DNA of 64,000 nt, from positions 186,001 to 250,000 of the forward strand of contig JAECYW010000012.1 of NCBI GenBank assembly GCA_023014335.1, given 5' to 3'. This stretch comes from Galerina marginata. Its lineage: Eukaryota; Basidiomycota; Agaricomycetes; Agaricales; Galerinaceae. Made by a program: the position numbers and the translations under genes. Below the pieces are notes generated by a model. That model saw only the letters and a list, made by a program, of their open reading frames with translations. It ran no database searches and was not told where the DNA came from. Of the stretch, positions 12,859-25,345 are shown one piece after another (position 1 is the first letter of the stretch; every line of letters starts with the position of its first letter).

Positions 12859-14798
12859 CTAATCCGCTCCCCATCCCCTCGTCATTCCCTTGCCTTCACA
12901 TCCCACATCCCATCCTCCACATCCCCATCCCCATCCCCATCCCCTTTGTTTTCCGTGGCGTCGTTGACGGGTGTATGCACACCCGTCACACTGTTCTCCT
13001 GCCCTTCGGGGTGGGAGAACCTCTGCCTGTACGGATAAAAAGAGGGGACGGCGAGTTCGAAACTTGCTCTCTTTTTGACGATCTAGTACTTTTATAGTTA
13101 GTCTACTTTCAATTTTTACCCACTTTTTATATGTTTGTGCCTGAAAACATATCAGAGATTGAAATAAAAACAAAGAATGAGGAGTGATTATCGTGTTTGA
13201 TGTTGATACCACACTTCCGCCTTGCGATTGAGCTTGACCGGGGAACGGACCTGGACATTGGGTATGAGATTGAAATTGAGAATGGAATCGGAACTGACCT
13301 TGGGACTGGGCATGACCCGAGCTGGCACCCATCATCTGCTTCTGATACGCGACCCTTTTCAGCCGATGCTGCTCCATCGCCGCGCGTTCGAGCTCGTCCA
13401 CCGTCTTCCCAAACGCAGTAGGTTGGCCGTCCTTCCCTCCACCACCTCCACCACCTCCGCCAGAGCCCGCATACCCCGCCAACCAAGGATGCCGCATCAC
13501 CCCCTCCAAACTCGTCCTCCTCGTCGGGTCAGGAACCAACATCATCCCCAACAAATCCCTCGCCTCCTGGCTGATATACTCCGGAAAGCTCAGCGGGGTG
13601 CTCACGATGTACTTGTACAGCAGATTGATGTTGTCACCGTCCGGATTGGCGGGGTCGTCGTCGAAGGGGAGGTACCCCGCGAGCATGGCGTAGAGGATGA
13701 CGCCGCATGACCAGATGTCGACTGCTGAGCCGACGTAGAGGCCTTCGGAGATGACGAGCTCGGGGGCGGCGTAGCATGGGCTTCCACATGAGGTTTGCAT
13801 CAGGTCGTCCGTCTTATGTTCGAACCGATTGGCGAACCCGAAGTCTGTGATGATCACGTTCCGGTGCTTGTCCAAGAGCAGGTTCTCGAGTTTGAGGTCG
13901 CGGTGCACGATTTTCTTTTGGTGGATGTACCATACCCCCGAGATGAGCTGGGAGAAGAGCTTGGCGGCGTCTTTTTCGCGGAGGTACCGGTGCGCGAGGA
14001 TGTGGTCGAAGAGTTCGCCGCCGGAGGCGTATTCGAGGATTATGCCGATGTATTTGTCGGTTTCGATGACGTCGTAGAGGCGCACTATGTTTGGGTGTTT
14101 GAGCGTCTGTGGGGGGTGTTAGATAGGAATGACAATAGAACAAACAAAAAAAGAAAAAAGAAAGAAAAAAAGAAAGAAAACATACACACCTTCAACACCT
14201 CAATCTCCCGCTCAACCTTACTCATCCTCACACTCGAATCCACATTCCCCCTCCTAATAAGCTTAACCGCCACCTCCTCCCCCCACTGACTATGCAGCCC
14301 AAGCTTGACTTTCCCAAACTCGCCCTCTCCCAGTGTCTGCAGGAGGAGGTAGGGCCCGAACTTGGGGATGGTGCGCCGGGGGTGGGCCGCTGCGTAGGCT
14401 ACCGCGGCGGAGTGCGCGTACACGTCGGCGAGCGGGGGTTGCCCGGATGAGCCGCTGTTGCCTGCTGCGCCGGACCCTGAGTCTGTGCGCTGGTGGTGCG
14501 AGGCGGAGGAGGGGGGTTGTTGATGGGATTGGTGTTGGTGTTGGTGTTGGTGCTGGCCTGGGTAGTGCTGTTGTTGCAGCTGTTGTTGCTGATAATGTTG
14601 CTGTTGCTGTTGTTGTTGGGTAGGGGATACGACGGTGTGGGACGCGCGTTGGCGGCGGGACGCAGATGATGCTGCGGGCGGTGCAGCAGCAGCAGCAGCA
14701 GCAGGGGCAGCAGAGCCGTTGTGCATGGGAGCAGCGACGGATGTGGGACGGTGATGGGGGATGGTGGGGATCTGCAGACTCGTGCTGGCACTGGCCAT
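12859..14798 (-). CDS. Kin4/Frk1-type protein kinase (copy B, C-terminally truncated duplicate)
   Basis: Exon 1 is 14798-14190 and exon 2 is 14106-12859, with an 83-bp intron. The summed CDS is 1857 nt (618 aa). The N-terminal low-complexity segment and the whole catalytic domain match copy A, including the Lys of AVKLIRR, HRD, DFG and APE motifs. After residue ~520 (VVSTSNT) the similarity to copy A stops, and the frame runs about 110 codons through unrelated sequence to a stop, so the long Ser/Pro/Gln-rich tail is missing. The intron is longer than in copy A because of an expanded T-rich tract. The kinase core looks functional. Whether the locus is expressed, or is a decaying duplicate with intact catalytic residues, cannot be told from the sequence. 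Confidence 0.8.
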
Positions 14799-15565
14799 TG
14801 GAGGGGAGGAGAAAACAAAAGACCGTGGGAACGTTTGGACGTCTCCCACTCTCCCCGTTCGTTTTCGTTTCAGGGGCAACCGCAATAGCGACAACGACAA
14901 CCGACTCTCAGTGTCACTCAAAGCCAGTCAGTGAGCAATGTCAGTTTCTATCGATATCCTGGCAGTGGCAGCACATTATTGAGAATGCACTGCATGCACA
15001 CTCATCATGCATCAATCAATCGTACGCGTCAGTCACTGTAATACCTCCTACTTTACTAATCCCCAATCCCAACACAATCAGACTCGGACCGCAGTATTCA
15101 TTGACAGATACACATGCATTCTCAACACCACTGGCTCCTTCCCATCCAGCGCCGAAAATAGCTTCCTGCCATAACCGCCCATGGCCAGCCCCAGTCGGTT
15201 CTCCGTCCTGACTCGGACACTCCGGGGTCGTGCGCATGCACTTGGACTCGCCCCAGCCTGCAGCCTGCAGGCAAAGAAGCGCTTCAATTTACCTCGTTCC
15301 TGCCTTCCAGGTCTAGGCCGAGACCCTGCCTATTGATTATTTTATTTATACGATAATCCCTTTCGGCCTCTAAGCCAGGAATTCTACAAGGACCCACAGG
15401 TTTTGATCATTATTGACACTAAGTAGTGCTGAATTTACGAAACGATCACGACCGCAGCTGCGTTCCCGTACATACGCAGTGTACCTAATTACTCGAGCCT
15501 CGAGGCGCGTCTCCATGGATATTGGCGTCGGTGTCGATGTCGATGTCGCGATCGACCCCGATCGC
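13193..15565 (+). repeat. Segmental duplication, copy B
   Basis: Same-orientation copy of 2353-4670. The left boundary coincides with the point where the kinase frame enters novel sequence. The right boundary follows the GTCGAT-rich segment near 15520-15560. The copies lie about 10.8 kb apart. Confidence 0.85.
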
Positions 15566-17700
15566 GCCTCCGCCGTGATTAATTATTTAACCTTTTGCAT
15601 TAAGCTTTAAATGAGCACATTCAGGCGCCTCCTCTTGGCCTCCTCTCTGGTCAATCTCTGGCATCTGCAATTACCGTTCAAGCTCAAGTCTAATTGCTGC
15701 CCTCTACCACTAGTAGTACCCATACTGGGTAAGTACTGAGTACTCAAGCTCAAGCTCAAGTCTAAGAATCCGAAAATCCTACGCCCCACACAACCTGGAT
15801 TCAGACCAGCACCCGCTCCCAGAATTGAAAACCCAACGCACTCGTGTTCGTAGCATATATACAACATAGCTGCCCACTCCGAATCAAGGATAAGGATGAA
15901 CCCCGTCATCGCATCGCATTCGCATACCGTCATCAAGCTACTATTTCTCTAAATTGAGGCCCATGATAATATATGTAAGTAGTGCATATTCAGGGCATGC
16001 TTTTGAATTTTGAATTTTGAATTTTGAATTTTGAATTTTGAGCAAGGACGACGCCGTCGCCCACCGCCGCCGCCGCCGCCTCCTTTCAGGCGCGAGATAA
16101 TCTCACATCGAGAAAGTGTGCCAGTAAGAATCGCAAGCCGTCTGAATCAGAATCAAAACCGAACAGGGCGTCTGGTCGAGGACGACGTCTCTGCATGGGC
16201 ATTTCCAGCGGCGCGTAGACCAACTTAAACTAAACCCAAACTGTAGAGTACATATCGAATAAGAAAGCTTTCGCGGTCCGGACCCTTGTACGGTGAGCGC
16301 CTATTTTGAACGTTGATTCACAAGGTCAATATTCAATCCACATCTACAATGCCTACTTTGCGTTCCGTTATCCCAAGATCCGAAGCTCCTACTTTTACTC
16401 ATATAGTCTAAGAATACAGCCCCCTGAATCATACCAAATAAATAATTGTCAACGACGGAAGGACGAGCCGCGGGCTGCGGGCTAGACTGCCAGTGTTCGC
16501 GTCTGACTTCGGTAATAATCAAAGGGCGAGTTAAGCGCGCGGAAGTCGGAAGCAGATGATGAACTCAGCTCACTGGATGGTGTGGATGGCATGTACCTCC
16601 GCGGCAAGGGTGCTAATGATCTTGCTAGTCTAAGGGCACGAGACGAACAACGGAAATTAAAGAAATGTCCAGTGCCTTTCCGAGTCTCTGAAAGCCAAAA
16701 TTAAACACAACATACAGGACCAAATTCCAAGCGGACGGCTTCATGATACCCAAGCGCATCACTAGACTCTGAATCCCGCCCTGAGAATTCAAAGCAAGGT
16801 GGAAGGGTGGAGTTGGCTCTCAACCCGTGCGCCTTGAGCGTCGCCCGACGTCTGAATCGCCGCCTGGTGTTATAGCCTGAGCGCGGTGACTCTGGGTTGT
16901 AACACCGCACTCTGAGCCTATAAGACATAAAACATAAAAAGCTACAAAACTCCCTGCCGCTCTTGACGGTTGCTTGATTCTCCGACAGCTTATCAGTCGA
17001 CTCAAAACAGAGAGCCGTACATTTAGTGGCGCGCAATGCGCAATGCAAGATCAAGATTATAATCGTCTTGGGATATCTACCAGGTCGAAAAGTTGGTCAA
17101 GGGCTCAGACGTCAAGCTAGAGGAAAGGAAAGGAAAGGAAAGGAAAGCGACTCACATCGAAGGATCGTTTTCCGCACAACCATGAACCTAGTTGGCAGAG
17201 CTCGTATTTCCAGTGGCTTTCTCTCCGCGCCGCATCCTCATTAATATCGTCTTCTACAACTTGAAAGACACATCCTTTTGAATGAACGCTGGTCCAAGCA
17301 TGGTCATTGGTCAACCGGAGGGATCTCGAACATGAACACTGGCAGTGACTTCCGAACATCGAGAATCGGGATGGCTTTTCTCCACCTGGGATATATGACC
17401 GCTTTTTCTGCTTCTTCTTTAGCGAGGCCATGATCTCGGAAGTAACTGAAAGATCCCCATAGTCGAACACGAGCGGATTCTTCAGCGCGTAAAGTGGCAT
17501 CGGTTATATGATATGCGCTTGAGAAGGGAAAAGAGTCCATTATGACTTTGCAGCCAACCCCCGGTATGCCCTGACTTGGATGAATTTAATTGAAGTCACC
17601 GCCGAGATTTGAAAGGACTTCCCTGTTACGGAGCATGCGTCTACTACGCTAATCAAATAGACAAATAGAAGAGGTCCCCTTTTTGTACGTCTTTATCGAA
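15566..17700. other. Intergenic region with microsatellites, no gene supported
   Basis: It contains a pure (TTTTGAA) heptamer run at 16001-16042 (six units), a CCG-rich stretch at about 16050-16085 and a GGAAA pentamer run at 17121-17147. Minus-strand frames at 17117-17540 lack recognisable motifs and were not accepted as genes. Confidence 0.5.
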
Positions 17701-17703
17701 TTT

Positions 17704-18905
17704 TTAAACGTCAAGAATCCGTTTCGCTACCTGCCAGGCCGCCAATGAGATGCTATGCATCGGAACCTGCTTGATCAAGCCTATTCCAAGTCCTGAAAAA
17801 AATCCTTGCCATCCCGCTTGCGTCCATCTGCGCAAGACAGTTTCTTTAAAACCAATCATCCTCTCAGGAGAACCAGCGCCGCTCGCTTGTTGGGTACGCC
17901 GAACAACTTCCAAGGGATAAGTTACCACTTGGGCGACAGCTCCCGCGATTGCTCCGACTGCCAGATGTATCTGTGTCTGATATGAATGCAATATCTCGGC
18001 ACTAAGGCGTTCGCGTGAGTGGGCATTCAGTGTTTCCCATATCAAAAAAATCCCTCCGCGATAAGGCACAGTACCGAGTACCGAAACGGTAAACCTCGAT
18101 AGAAGTGGTGGAACGGTAAGGCGGTAAGATTGCCACGGGACCGCCCTTCAGTCCATATAGTGTGTATAGCACTCCACGGACTGGGACGATGAGAGTGGTG
18201 TCGCGTTTCGATAGCCACGCAAACACGAATCAGCTCGAATGGATATGTAAACGGCATGGCAGACACCCCTGTCCTGTCGTGAGTACAGTCCAGCATAGAG
18301 GGTCAGCGCTAATAACAATTACCTGTGATAGCCCCAGCTAAGAACAGTCTGAATGACGTTTGAGATTCGGGGGTAGGCATCAACAAATAAAAAAACTTAG
18401 TAAGAATCCAGAACTTGGAGAAGAAAATGTGACCTCTAACATGACCTGCTCTGTCATATACCGTGTACGGTGTACCCAATGGCGGCATGTGGAATGGCTC
18501 GAGCAAGCGTCAAAGTGTGCCCCTACCCACAAATAGTTAGGATAAGCTATGCATAGAGCACGCTTTGCCTACCTGATAGAGACCTCTTACGCCCCGTGTG
18601 CGTAGGATGAACCACAGCGCATCAGGAATACCTCTCCAAGAACCTGCACAGGGTTAGATTCAAAGTTCACATCTACAGTAACTGAATAATGTGATACTTG
18701 AGAATCGTTGAAATGCCACATTGTGCGCTTGAAACAGGATTTTGATTCTATCCAAGGGAGCAACAACAGTCTTCGCCTGGTTAAAATTTAAAGAGCAAAT
18801 TCAGCGAAAACGGCGAGCGAAAGAGCTCGTGAATTTTACTTACTACATCACCTGCAAAGCCACCTGCCAATACAGAACGGATTAGAAACTCATAACTAGT
18901 AACCA
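17704..18905 (-). pseudogene. Mitochondrial carrier (SLC25, Leu5/SLC25A16-like), apparently frameshifted
   Basis: The start ATG is at 18905, followed by several short exons. Translated pieces in order show carrier features: AGGFAGDV; PLDRIKILFQAHN (the PxD.. signature of repeat 1); a RGVRGLYQ segment; LARAIPHAAIGYTV; YDRAG; LAGAITG; TYPFELIRV (repeat 2 signature); FYRG; VLGTVPYRGG; and a third repeat with TYPLEVVRR, ending ILDV at 17704. This order fits the coenzyme A carrier Leu5 of the inner membrane. Two joins do not keep frame: an extra CACGGTA-like insertion between GYTV and YDR (about 18455-18475), and one missing base between FYRG and FTVS (about 18092). Unrecognised introns or sequence errors could explain this, but a decaying copy is more likely. 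Confidence 0.65.
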
Positions 18906-19833
18906 TCTCTCTTCAAAGAAGTGGAGGTGGACAAAGGACAGATGTCCAGAGGACGCCAACAAATCTGGAGGGTACAGGTCATGTGATTTTGTGTCGATTG
19001 ATTCCTCAGGCAGGCTTTCCAAAGTTTCCTTTAACCAAACGGTCTAACACGGACCTGAACCGTTGATTACTCCGTCGTACTTGTCTACAGAGATCTGTGA
19101 TCCTCTCTAAAGCTTGTGGCTCCAGCTTTTTAGTTGCTCTGGGCCATTATCTTGCGGACGTCTTGAATCTCGAGTGGAGTGCCACTCCCCAGTTACGGAC
19201 GACTTCATGCTTGGTTAAGTCTGGGGTCTCGCGCTGCAGGCCTGGAGCAATCCGTTTTGTAGTCTATCACTACTACACCGGAGATCGTGGATAAATCTGC
19301 GGTGCAATGCCTGACGCTTCGAATCATAGCACGCTGCAATAAGTCTATCTTCTAGGGAGTTTGTGACAACACTGACTTGACACCACGATTGTTATTTCTC
19401 CTTATCAACACCCATTTCTATTTCTTGAGGTGTTCTGTTTCTTTGGAGGTGTGGTGAACACCTGGAGGCGCAGTGCGCTTCACCATGCAGATGCAGTCCC
19501 ACGCTGTCAAGAAAAAGCTCAACCCTCAATCTCGCACTCGAAATCAATAACCAATTTTCTGGATTATAAACAATAAGTCTTCACATCGCGAGACTACATA
19601 CTTGGTAACTAACACTTAGGTACATCGGTCGAAAACGCACCGCTAACATAGTAACAAAACATATTGAACATAATAGGTACAGTCCAAGCCCGGATGGAGT
19701 TGCAAAATATCTGGGGATGGCAAACAGGAAGATGAGAAGGGGTAGTAACGAAGGATGGGAGCTATCAGGAGAATATATATCGTCATTGACTGTGAGTCAA
19801 ACCGAATAACTGGATGCAAAGGGGTGAAGTCGA
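18906..19833. other. Intergenic, nothing identified
   Basis: Spacer between the carrier start and the H2A.Z stop. No repeat, RNA gene or coding signal was seen. It presumably holds the carrier promoter and the H2A.Z 3' UTR. Confidence 0.4.
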
Positions 19834-20398
19834 TTACTGAACGGCGTCAGGTCTCTTTGCAACGGTCTTGATGTTGCCAGTTAGACTCTTGTGGATGAAG
19901 GGCAAGACACCTCCTCCGGCAATCGTTGCTCGTACGAGGGTGTCGAGTTCTTCGTCTCCTCGAATAGCAAGTTGGAGATGGCGAGGCGTAATACGCTTCA
20001 CGCGTAAATCCTTAGACGCGTTGCCTGCAGGACCATCAATATTCGAGTCGCCCACAACAAAAAAAGATTAAACGACGGACCTGCAAGCTCCAACACCTCG
20101 GCAGTCAAGTACTCCAGAATAGCGGTTGTATAAACGGCAGCCTTCGCTCCGATGCGTACGTTATGCTGAGTTCGTTGCTTCAGGTAACGATGGATACGGC
20201 CAACAGGGAACTAGAACGGCGCGCGTCTCAGCAAAGCAAAATTACACACAAGATGAATATGAAACACACCTGAAGCCCGGCTCTCTGACTCCGCGTTTGG
20301 ATTGTTCGTGGGGGTTGTCCCGAGCCCTGCGACGCTCCTGGAGCCAGCGCGCCCGACTTGGACTTCCCTCCGCCACCGGACTTTGCTTTTGGTGCCAT
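19834..20398 (-). CDS. HTZ1: Histone H2A.Z variant
   Basis: Three exons (20398-20270, 20210-20081, 20024-19834; introns 59 and 56 bp) sum to 450 nt, or 149 aa. The N-tail is Gly/Lys/Ser-rich. It is followed by [16 protein letters not shown], the [17 protein letters not shown] helix and the [12 protein letters not shown] loop. The C-terminal part has [20 protein letters not shown] and [23 protein letters not shown] and the IHKSL ending instead of the IQ..LLP of canonical H2A identify the H2A.Z variant, which replaces H2A in promoter-flanking nucleosomes via SWR1. It lies beside the TSC1 3' end on the same strand. Confidence 0.95.
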
Positions 20399-20781
20399 CT
20401 CAGAGAGATTTTTCGTCAAAAAGGAAAGTTCCACTGGCTGAAAATTGGAAACGATGAGATCAAATTCGCAAAAACGGAGACACGGCATGTTTTACGCCGC
20501 ACGAACCTAGTGGTGCTCTGAAAATTCCAATTTTTGTTCAGGCACTGTGTGCGATACGATAGGTATTAGGTGGCTATATTTTGGAGGCAAGAGTAACAAA
20601 ACTGACGGTGGGGGGACGCAAAAGCGGCGCAGGTCGTGGTGGTTCCAAAGAAAGACGTATTGACTCGTATTTGGTAATTCGCACATTCTTGGGATCAACA
20701 AAGATCACGTGAGCATTTAAGGAGCAGCCAGAAATTTGAATGCAATCTAATCCGACAACAAACGATTTAAAATCAGGAGAT

Positions 20782-23688
20782 TTATGTCCTGCTGACTGAC
20801 TCTGCCTTCAGCGATTCCAAGGTCGCTGCCTGCTCTCTCAGCTTCACCTCCAAGTTCCAGTTCTCCTCGCGTAATCTGGCGTTCGTTGCCTTTAGGTCAG
20901 CCGTCTCTGACTGAAATGAGTCCGAGTCCATATCTAGGTCGGCAGTCGTCTCCAGGGCAGGGGTTCTCTTGTGCTCCAGTTGATTCAGCTGTGCTTCCAG
21001 GGTTTGAATTTGTCGACGGTAGTTCCTGGTAACACGTCAGCCAAATATTCGCAGTCCATAGAAATCAAAAATTCACCGAGTCAAGGACTCAGATTCTGCC
21101 TGGGCCATTTCGATACTCTCGAGACGCATTTCCATTTGTTTATACTGACTTCGCATAAGTTCGATGTCGTTTTCACGGTCATTGAACTTGGTAAAGTCAC
21201 CGTCCCTGTAACATTCGGTAAGTCATTTCCCAAACCGTACGATAAGATCAAGTATCACAAAACCCACCACAACTTTTGCACCTTGAGATGTTGCTCGATT
21301 TGACGTTCATAGTCTCTCAGCTTTTCGACTTTAGGTTGTTTTTCGTTCCATTGTGTTTGAAGATCGGACACCTGCTTGAGCGCATCAGCTAGTAGCTCTC
21401 CTTGAGCTGCAAACAGGGCCTATCAATAGGGCATCAGTACAATGCATGTCTACATATAGAGAGGTCCTTACTTGTGTTTCCTTCTCTGCGATGCGCATAG
21501 TCGTAGCTTCATGAAGTAAATCCTTCTTCTCTTCGCGAAGCGCTCTCAATTTTTTCTGCAACTCGGTGTTCCAGTCCGCGTATTTATTTTTAGCATTTGC
21601 AGCCTGCTGTCTGTGTTCGCTGAGCTCGGCTTCGAGGCTGTTCACCTCTAGGCGATATTGACGGAGCTTATTATACTACTTGCAGCAATGAATGAATATA
21701 TTTCTTGATACGTCAGAGGAAAAGGAGACGCACCAGCCCTTGACGTTCGGCTTCCGCAGCGTCTATGACAATTCTATCGTCACGAAGCCTGGCAATATGT
21801 TTAGCGTTTTCACGAGACAGCCACAGTTCGAAATTGAGGTTGCTTCGCAAAAGCATGGCTTCTTTTTGCAGTCCGGAAATAGCTTGAGCTAGAGGCGACG
21901 CATTCCGGTCTTGTTCAGGAGTGGATGATGAAGAGTCGTTGTTGGCCATTGGGACGGAGGCGGTAGAAAAAAGTGAATGTGACCATTGGGATGTCGGTTG
22001 GATAACTTGCAGGTTAGGATTAGATTTGAGTGCAAGGGTAGTGTCGATCATGTCTTGTAACGAGATAACAGCCTTCTCAGATGATATATCGATTGACTTC
22101 ATTATTCGAGGCGGACGTATATCCGCTTGACTTTGGTAGTTTGACTCCGTGATCACGGGTTGGAGAGACGGTTGTAAGTCTCCCAAGGTGTAGCGGGCAT
22201 GGAGCCCTACCACCAGGTTTCGCGTGTCCAACATAGCCGCTTCGCTGACCATTCGCGACAGACCGAATTCCTGCCAGAATGGCGGTTCCGTAAGTTCAGC
22301 GACGGCATTACGCCAGATGAGCTGGGAGTGGTAGCTATGTTCTCGGATTAAAATCTATAGTTTATCTTTACAAATTGATTTGTTTTGATAAATGAAGGAA
22401 CACACCTCGCTTTGCTGGCGAATTTCATGTTGGTCCAGGACATCCTTCCAGTCCTCGAGGTATGGATTGGAAAATTGGCTCTCAATTAGGTATTGAACGG
22501 GAGAGCGAAGAAATTCCAAGACATTCGACGGATACAAATAATATAGCATCGTGAAGAACGGCCGTAGCGAAGTCGGAGCCGATGATGGTGTATTAAACAC
22601 CGTTTCAAGGCGTTCCCAAGTCATTGTTGTTGAAATAGAATGGGTTTCTTGTTGTACTTTGCTTTCCGAGTCCATGTGCCCTGGCTGATGAGGCATCCCT
22701 CGGGTATCGGATGGACGTTCCTTCCAGCACATTACCCTTCCGAGAATGACCAGTAAATTTGGTAACATCCCTTTGAGAGCCTGTGGGGCGAGCATCGCGA
22801 AACAGGGTAATAGTTTGACAACCAAGGTGAGGGCAAGTGTACAGGCCGTTGGTGAATTGTTCACAAAGAGCGACAGGAATAGTACATTCATGAGAGGATG
22901 CTTTGATAGGATCTGTGCTGTGGCAGCGAACTTGCGTGTGCAGCTAAAAGCGTGGAGTAAAGTGAGTAATTGCAGTCGAAAAGACGGCGCAGTAAAATGG
23001 AGGTAAATTTCGTCCAGAAGACGCTTGTGCAGAAAGTCAAAATTATGATACGAAAGAGAATACTTCCACGTACCACTGGGCGCTCGTTTCCGTATTCGAG
23101 AAAAATGTCTTCAAGATTGTCCTTCCAGTGCGTCCGCCGTGTCCGCTCCTCCTCGTCCATTTCCGCCCATTCCAGAAGGTCGTCCATTGAGCTCGGGTTG
23201 AAAGTATCCAACAAGTATAAATCCATTAGGCGTTTACCAAAGTTTCCAACGCCGGCAACATATTCATCTATCTTTCTTAAGGTAGAAGTGATGAGTCCCT
23301 TGGCATGGCCGATGGCCTGAGTCGCCAATTTTGGTTCATGCAAAGCCGGTCGGAGGACAAGGTCAAACCATGAAATAACAGATAGCGGGGGCAACAGAGG
23401 CATGGCGTGGTACAGAATAGCCAGAAACATCTCGGTCTCATTCAGATTCGAGTAGTCGACGATTTCTTGATGTAATGACTGCAAGTTATTTTCCAACTCC
23501 AATTGAAGATCTTCGAATTCCTCCTTCTGGTTCACGAGGTCATTGATGAAATCTAAAAGGCTGTTCAACTCCAACTCGTCTGGTGCATTCTCCAAAACAG
23601 AGCGTGCTCGTCGCGTAAGCTCGCGGATTGCCAACGGGCCATCCACTTTATCTTTTAATTCTGAACCGACAGGCGGATAGAGAGACAT
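20782..23688 (-). CDS. TSC1: Hamartin (TSC1), TSC complex scaffold
   Basis: Seven exons (23688-23074, 23023-22406, 22354-21734, 21675-21472, 21419-21268, 21205-21077, 21025-20782) sum to 2583 nt, or 860 aa, all in phase. The N-terminal helical region contains WFDLVLRPAL, RLMDLYLLD and LLEWAEMDEE, then a HEAT-like segment with SKHPLMNVLFLSLFVNN and LVVKLLPCFA. These are the conserved hamartin core. The last ~230 residues are coiled coil (heptad-rich ELQKKLRALREEKKDLL and similar), as expected for the TSC2-binding part. With TSC2 and TBC1D7-like partners it restrains Rheb and so TORC1. The start is uncertain: the first in-frame ATG is at 23688, but an upstream exon joining at an acceptor before 23718 could add residues. 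The agaric-specific gene ends only ~160 bp upstream. Confidence 0.88.
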
Positions 23689-23850
23689 TAAAACCGTCTC
23701 AAGATCAGCAGAAGGCTGCACATATTGTTAGTTCTGACATGCCTAAGATATGACAAGGGAAGTGAATGCGTACTGAGGCTTCTTTGCATTGTAGTGAAAC
23801 TACGCCTTGAAGATGGAGGTTCCTGTTAATTGTAGAATCTGAAGATAGAC

Positions 23851-25345
23851 TCAGTACGGACCATCTTCCTCGTTGATAATGAATCTTTTCGTGATTCGCT
23901 CGAACAGTTCCTCGGCGAGGGGTAAGGTGGTGTCACCCTAAAACGTTCTTCGTTAGGATGGTTTTGATAACTCAGAAAGTACCCTCATTCACCACGTTTA
24001 AAACCGACATCCAATCCTTGTCTTCAGTAATAGCCATTCTTGCATTCGGTCTGAGCTAATGAAAAATGCGAAGTTGATTCAAAGGTAACGCAAGATAAGT
24101 TTATATAAATACCTTTAACAAGGTCTCGTTGATGATATTGGAAGGATGACCAGACTGTATAAAACAATGACTAGTCAGATTAGGTTCTACGTGACTTTCA
24201 AACACGTACCAGAGCTGCTTGGACAGAAGAAATTTGAACGGAATGTGTAAGGTCTGAACTTGGGACATGCTCTTTTGCGGTGGTTTCGACAGGAGTTGTA
24301 AGGTCCTCGGTCATTGAGCCAGAAGTAGACTGTGAGGGCATGCCACTAAAGGAAGAATCGCCAGTACGATTTTCTTCCCGCCATGGTCGTAAGAAGGAGG
24401 CTTCGAAGATAGTGTTTGGCCTCGCTTCTGCCTCAGCAAGCCCAAACTCAGTTGCCAGCTTTCGCCAAGCATTCTCTTGAAGATTGGAGTTTAGGGTACG
24501 GATGAAGAGACATTGGTTCTGGTATTCGACCCCCGCTTGAGAGGGTTCATTCATCCGTATCCGCACTTTTTCTTCCGCTCCGGGTCCAGCTCTCACTTCG
24601 GCAAATCCTGAAGACACCCAACCGTACGTTCTTCCCGCACTCGCGTCCTCAATCGGTCGAAACTGTAGCAGGAAGGGTTCCTGGTGGGCTGATGTGTTCG
24701 AAAATGTCGCCATTCCCCAAGCTTTGCTTTTATCCCATCCAATCACTAGACGGACGTCTCCGTTTTGGATTTCCCGCCCTCGTACCCCGACGATGTAGTT
24801 GTACCAAGACTCGGCATGGGTGGCTAAATAATTCCGGAGTCTGACGGTGTTTGCGATATCTTCCGACCTTGACCCAACGGGCATCGTAAGAATCGCGCCT
24901 TCAGAAGCTGAGGACTCGAAGGTCAGATCGCTAGTTTTGGGGATAATCAGCTCATATGGGTCAATACACCCAAAATTTTTCGACATACTTGAGACCTCCG
25001 GTTCGAGACTTCTTAACCGAAGCACTCGAAAGATAGCTTTCACCCACGAATTCAGAGTAATTTTGGACATCAAGCAGCGAAATGACGAGCGTGGTAAAGT
25101 TTTCTGGAAGCTCTGGGGGGTTAAACGGATGGTCGCGAGGAAGACAGATGTTGAAGAGAAAGTCGAAGGCTCCAGAAGCCGTTATAATACCAACGTCTCC
25201 GATAGCCGTTCCTTGCCGTTGGTAACCAATGTCCATGTTCATGTTTGAACCGGGAATCCAGAGAGGGGAACCACGACCTTTTATTGCAATGTGCCGATAG
25301 TAGATGTCACAACTTCTCTGCACTGGAGGATTTGGCCAGGACTAT
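23851..25345 (-). CDS. Agaricomycete-specific protein of unknown function
   Basis: Five exons can be followed: ~25345-24989, 24930-24210, 24154-24113, 24055-23994 and 23937-23851 (TGA). The 58-bp intron after the first uses GTATGT...CTAG. Conserved-looking blocks are IYYRHIAIKGRGSPLW, AIGDVGIITASGAFDFLFN, SSASEGAILTMPVGS, NYLATHAESWYNYIVG, GDVRLVIGWDKSKAWGM and a short C-terminal segment WMSVLNVGDTTLP. From memory this block order occurs in many agaric hypothetical proteins, with no assigned biochemical role. I see no signal peptide, TM segment or catalytic motif. The N-terminal exon(s) could not be fixed; a small ATG exon may lie near 25410. It is co-directional with TSC1 at ~160 bp spacing. 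Confidence 0.75.

Noticed and set aside
17117..17540. Minus-strand frames of 78-127 codons
   Set aside because: Overlapping frames with no motifs; the 3' part reads through a GGAAA microsatellite.
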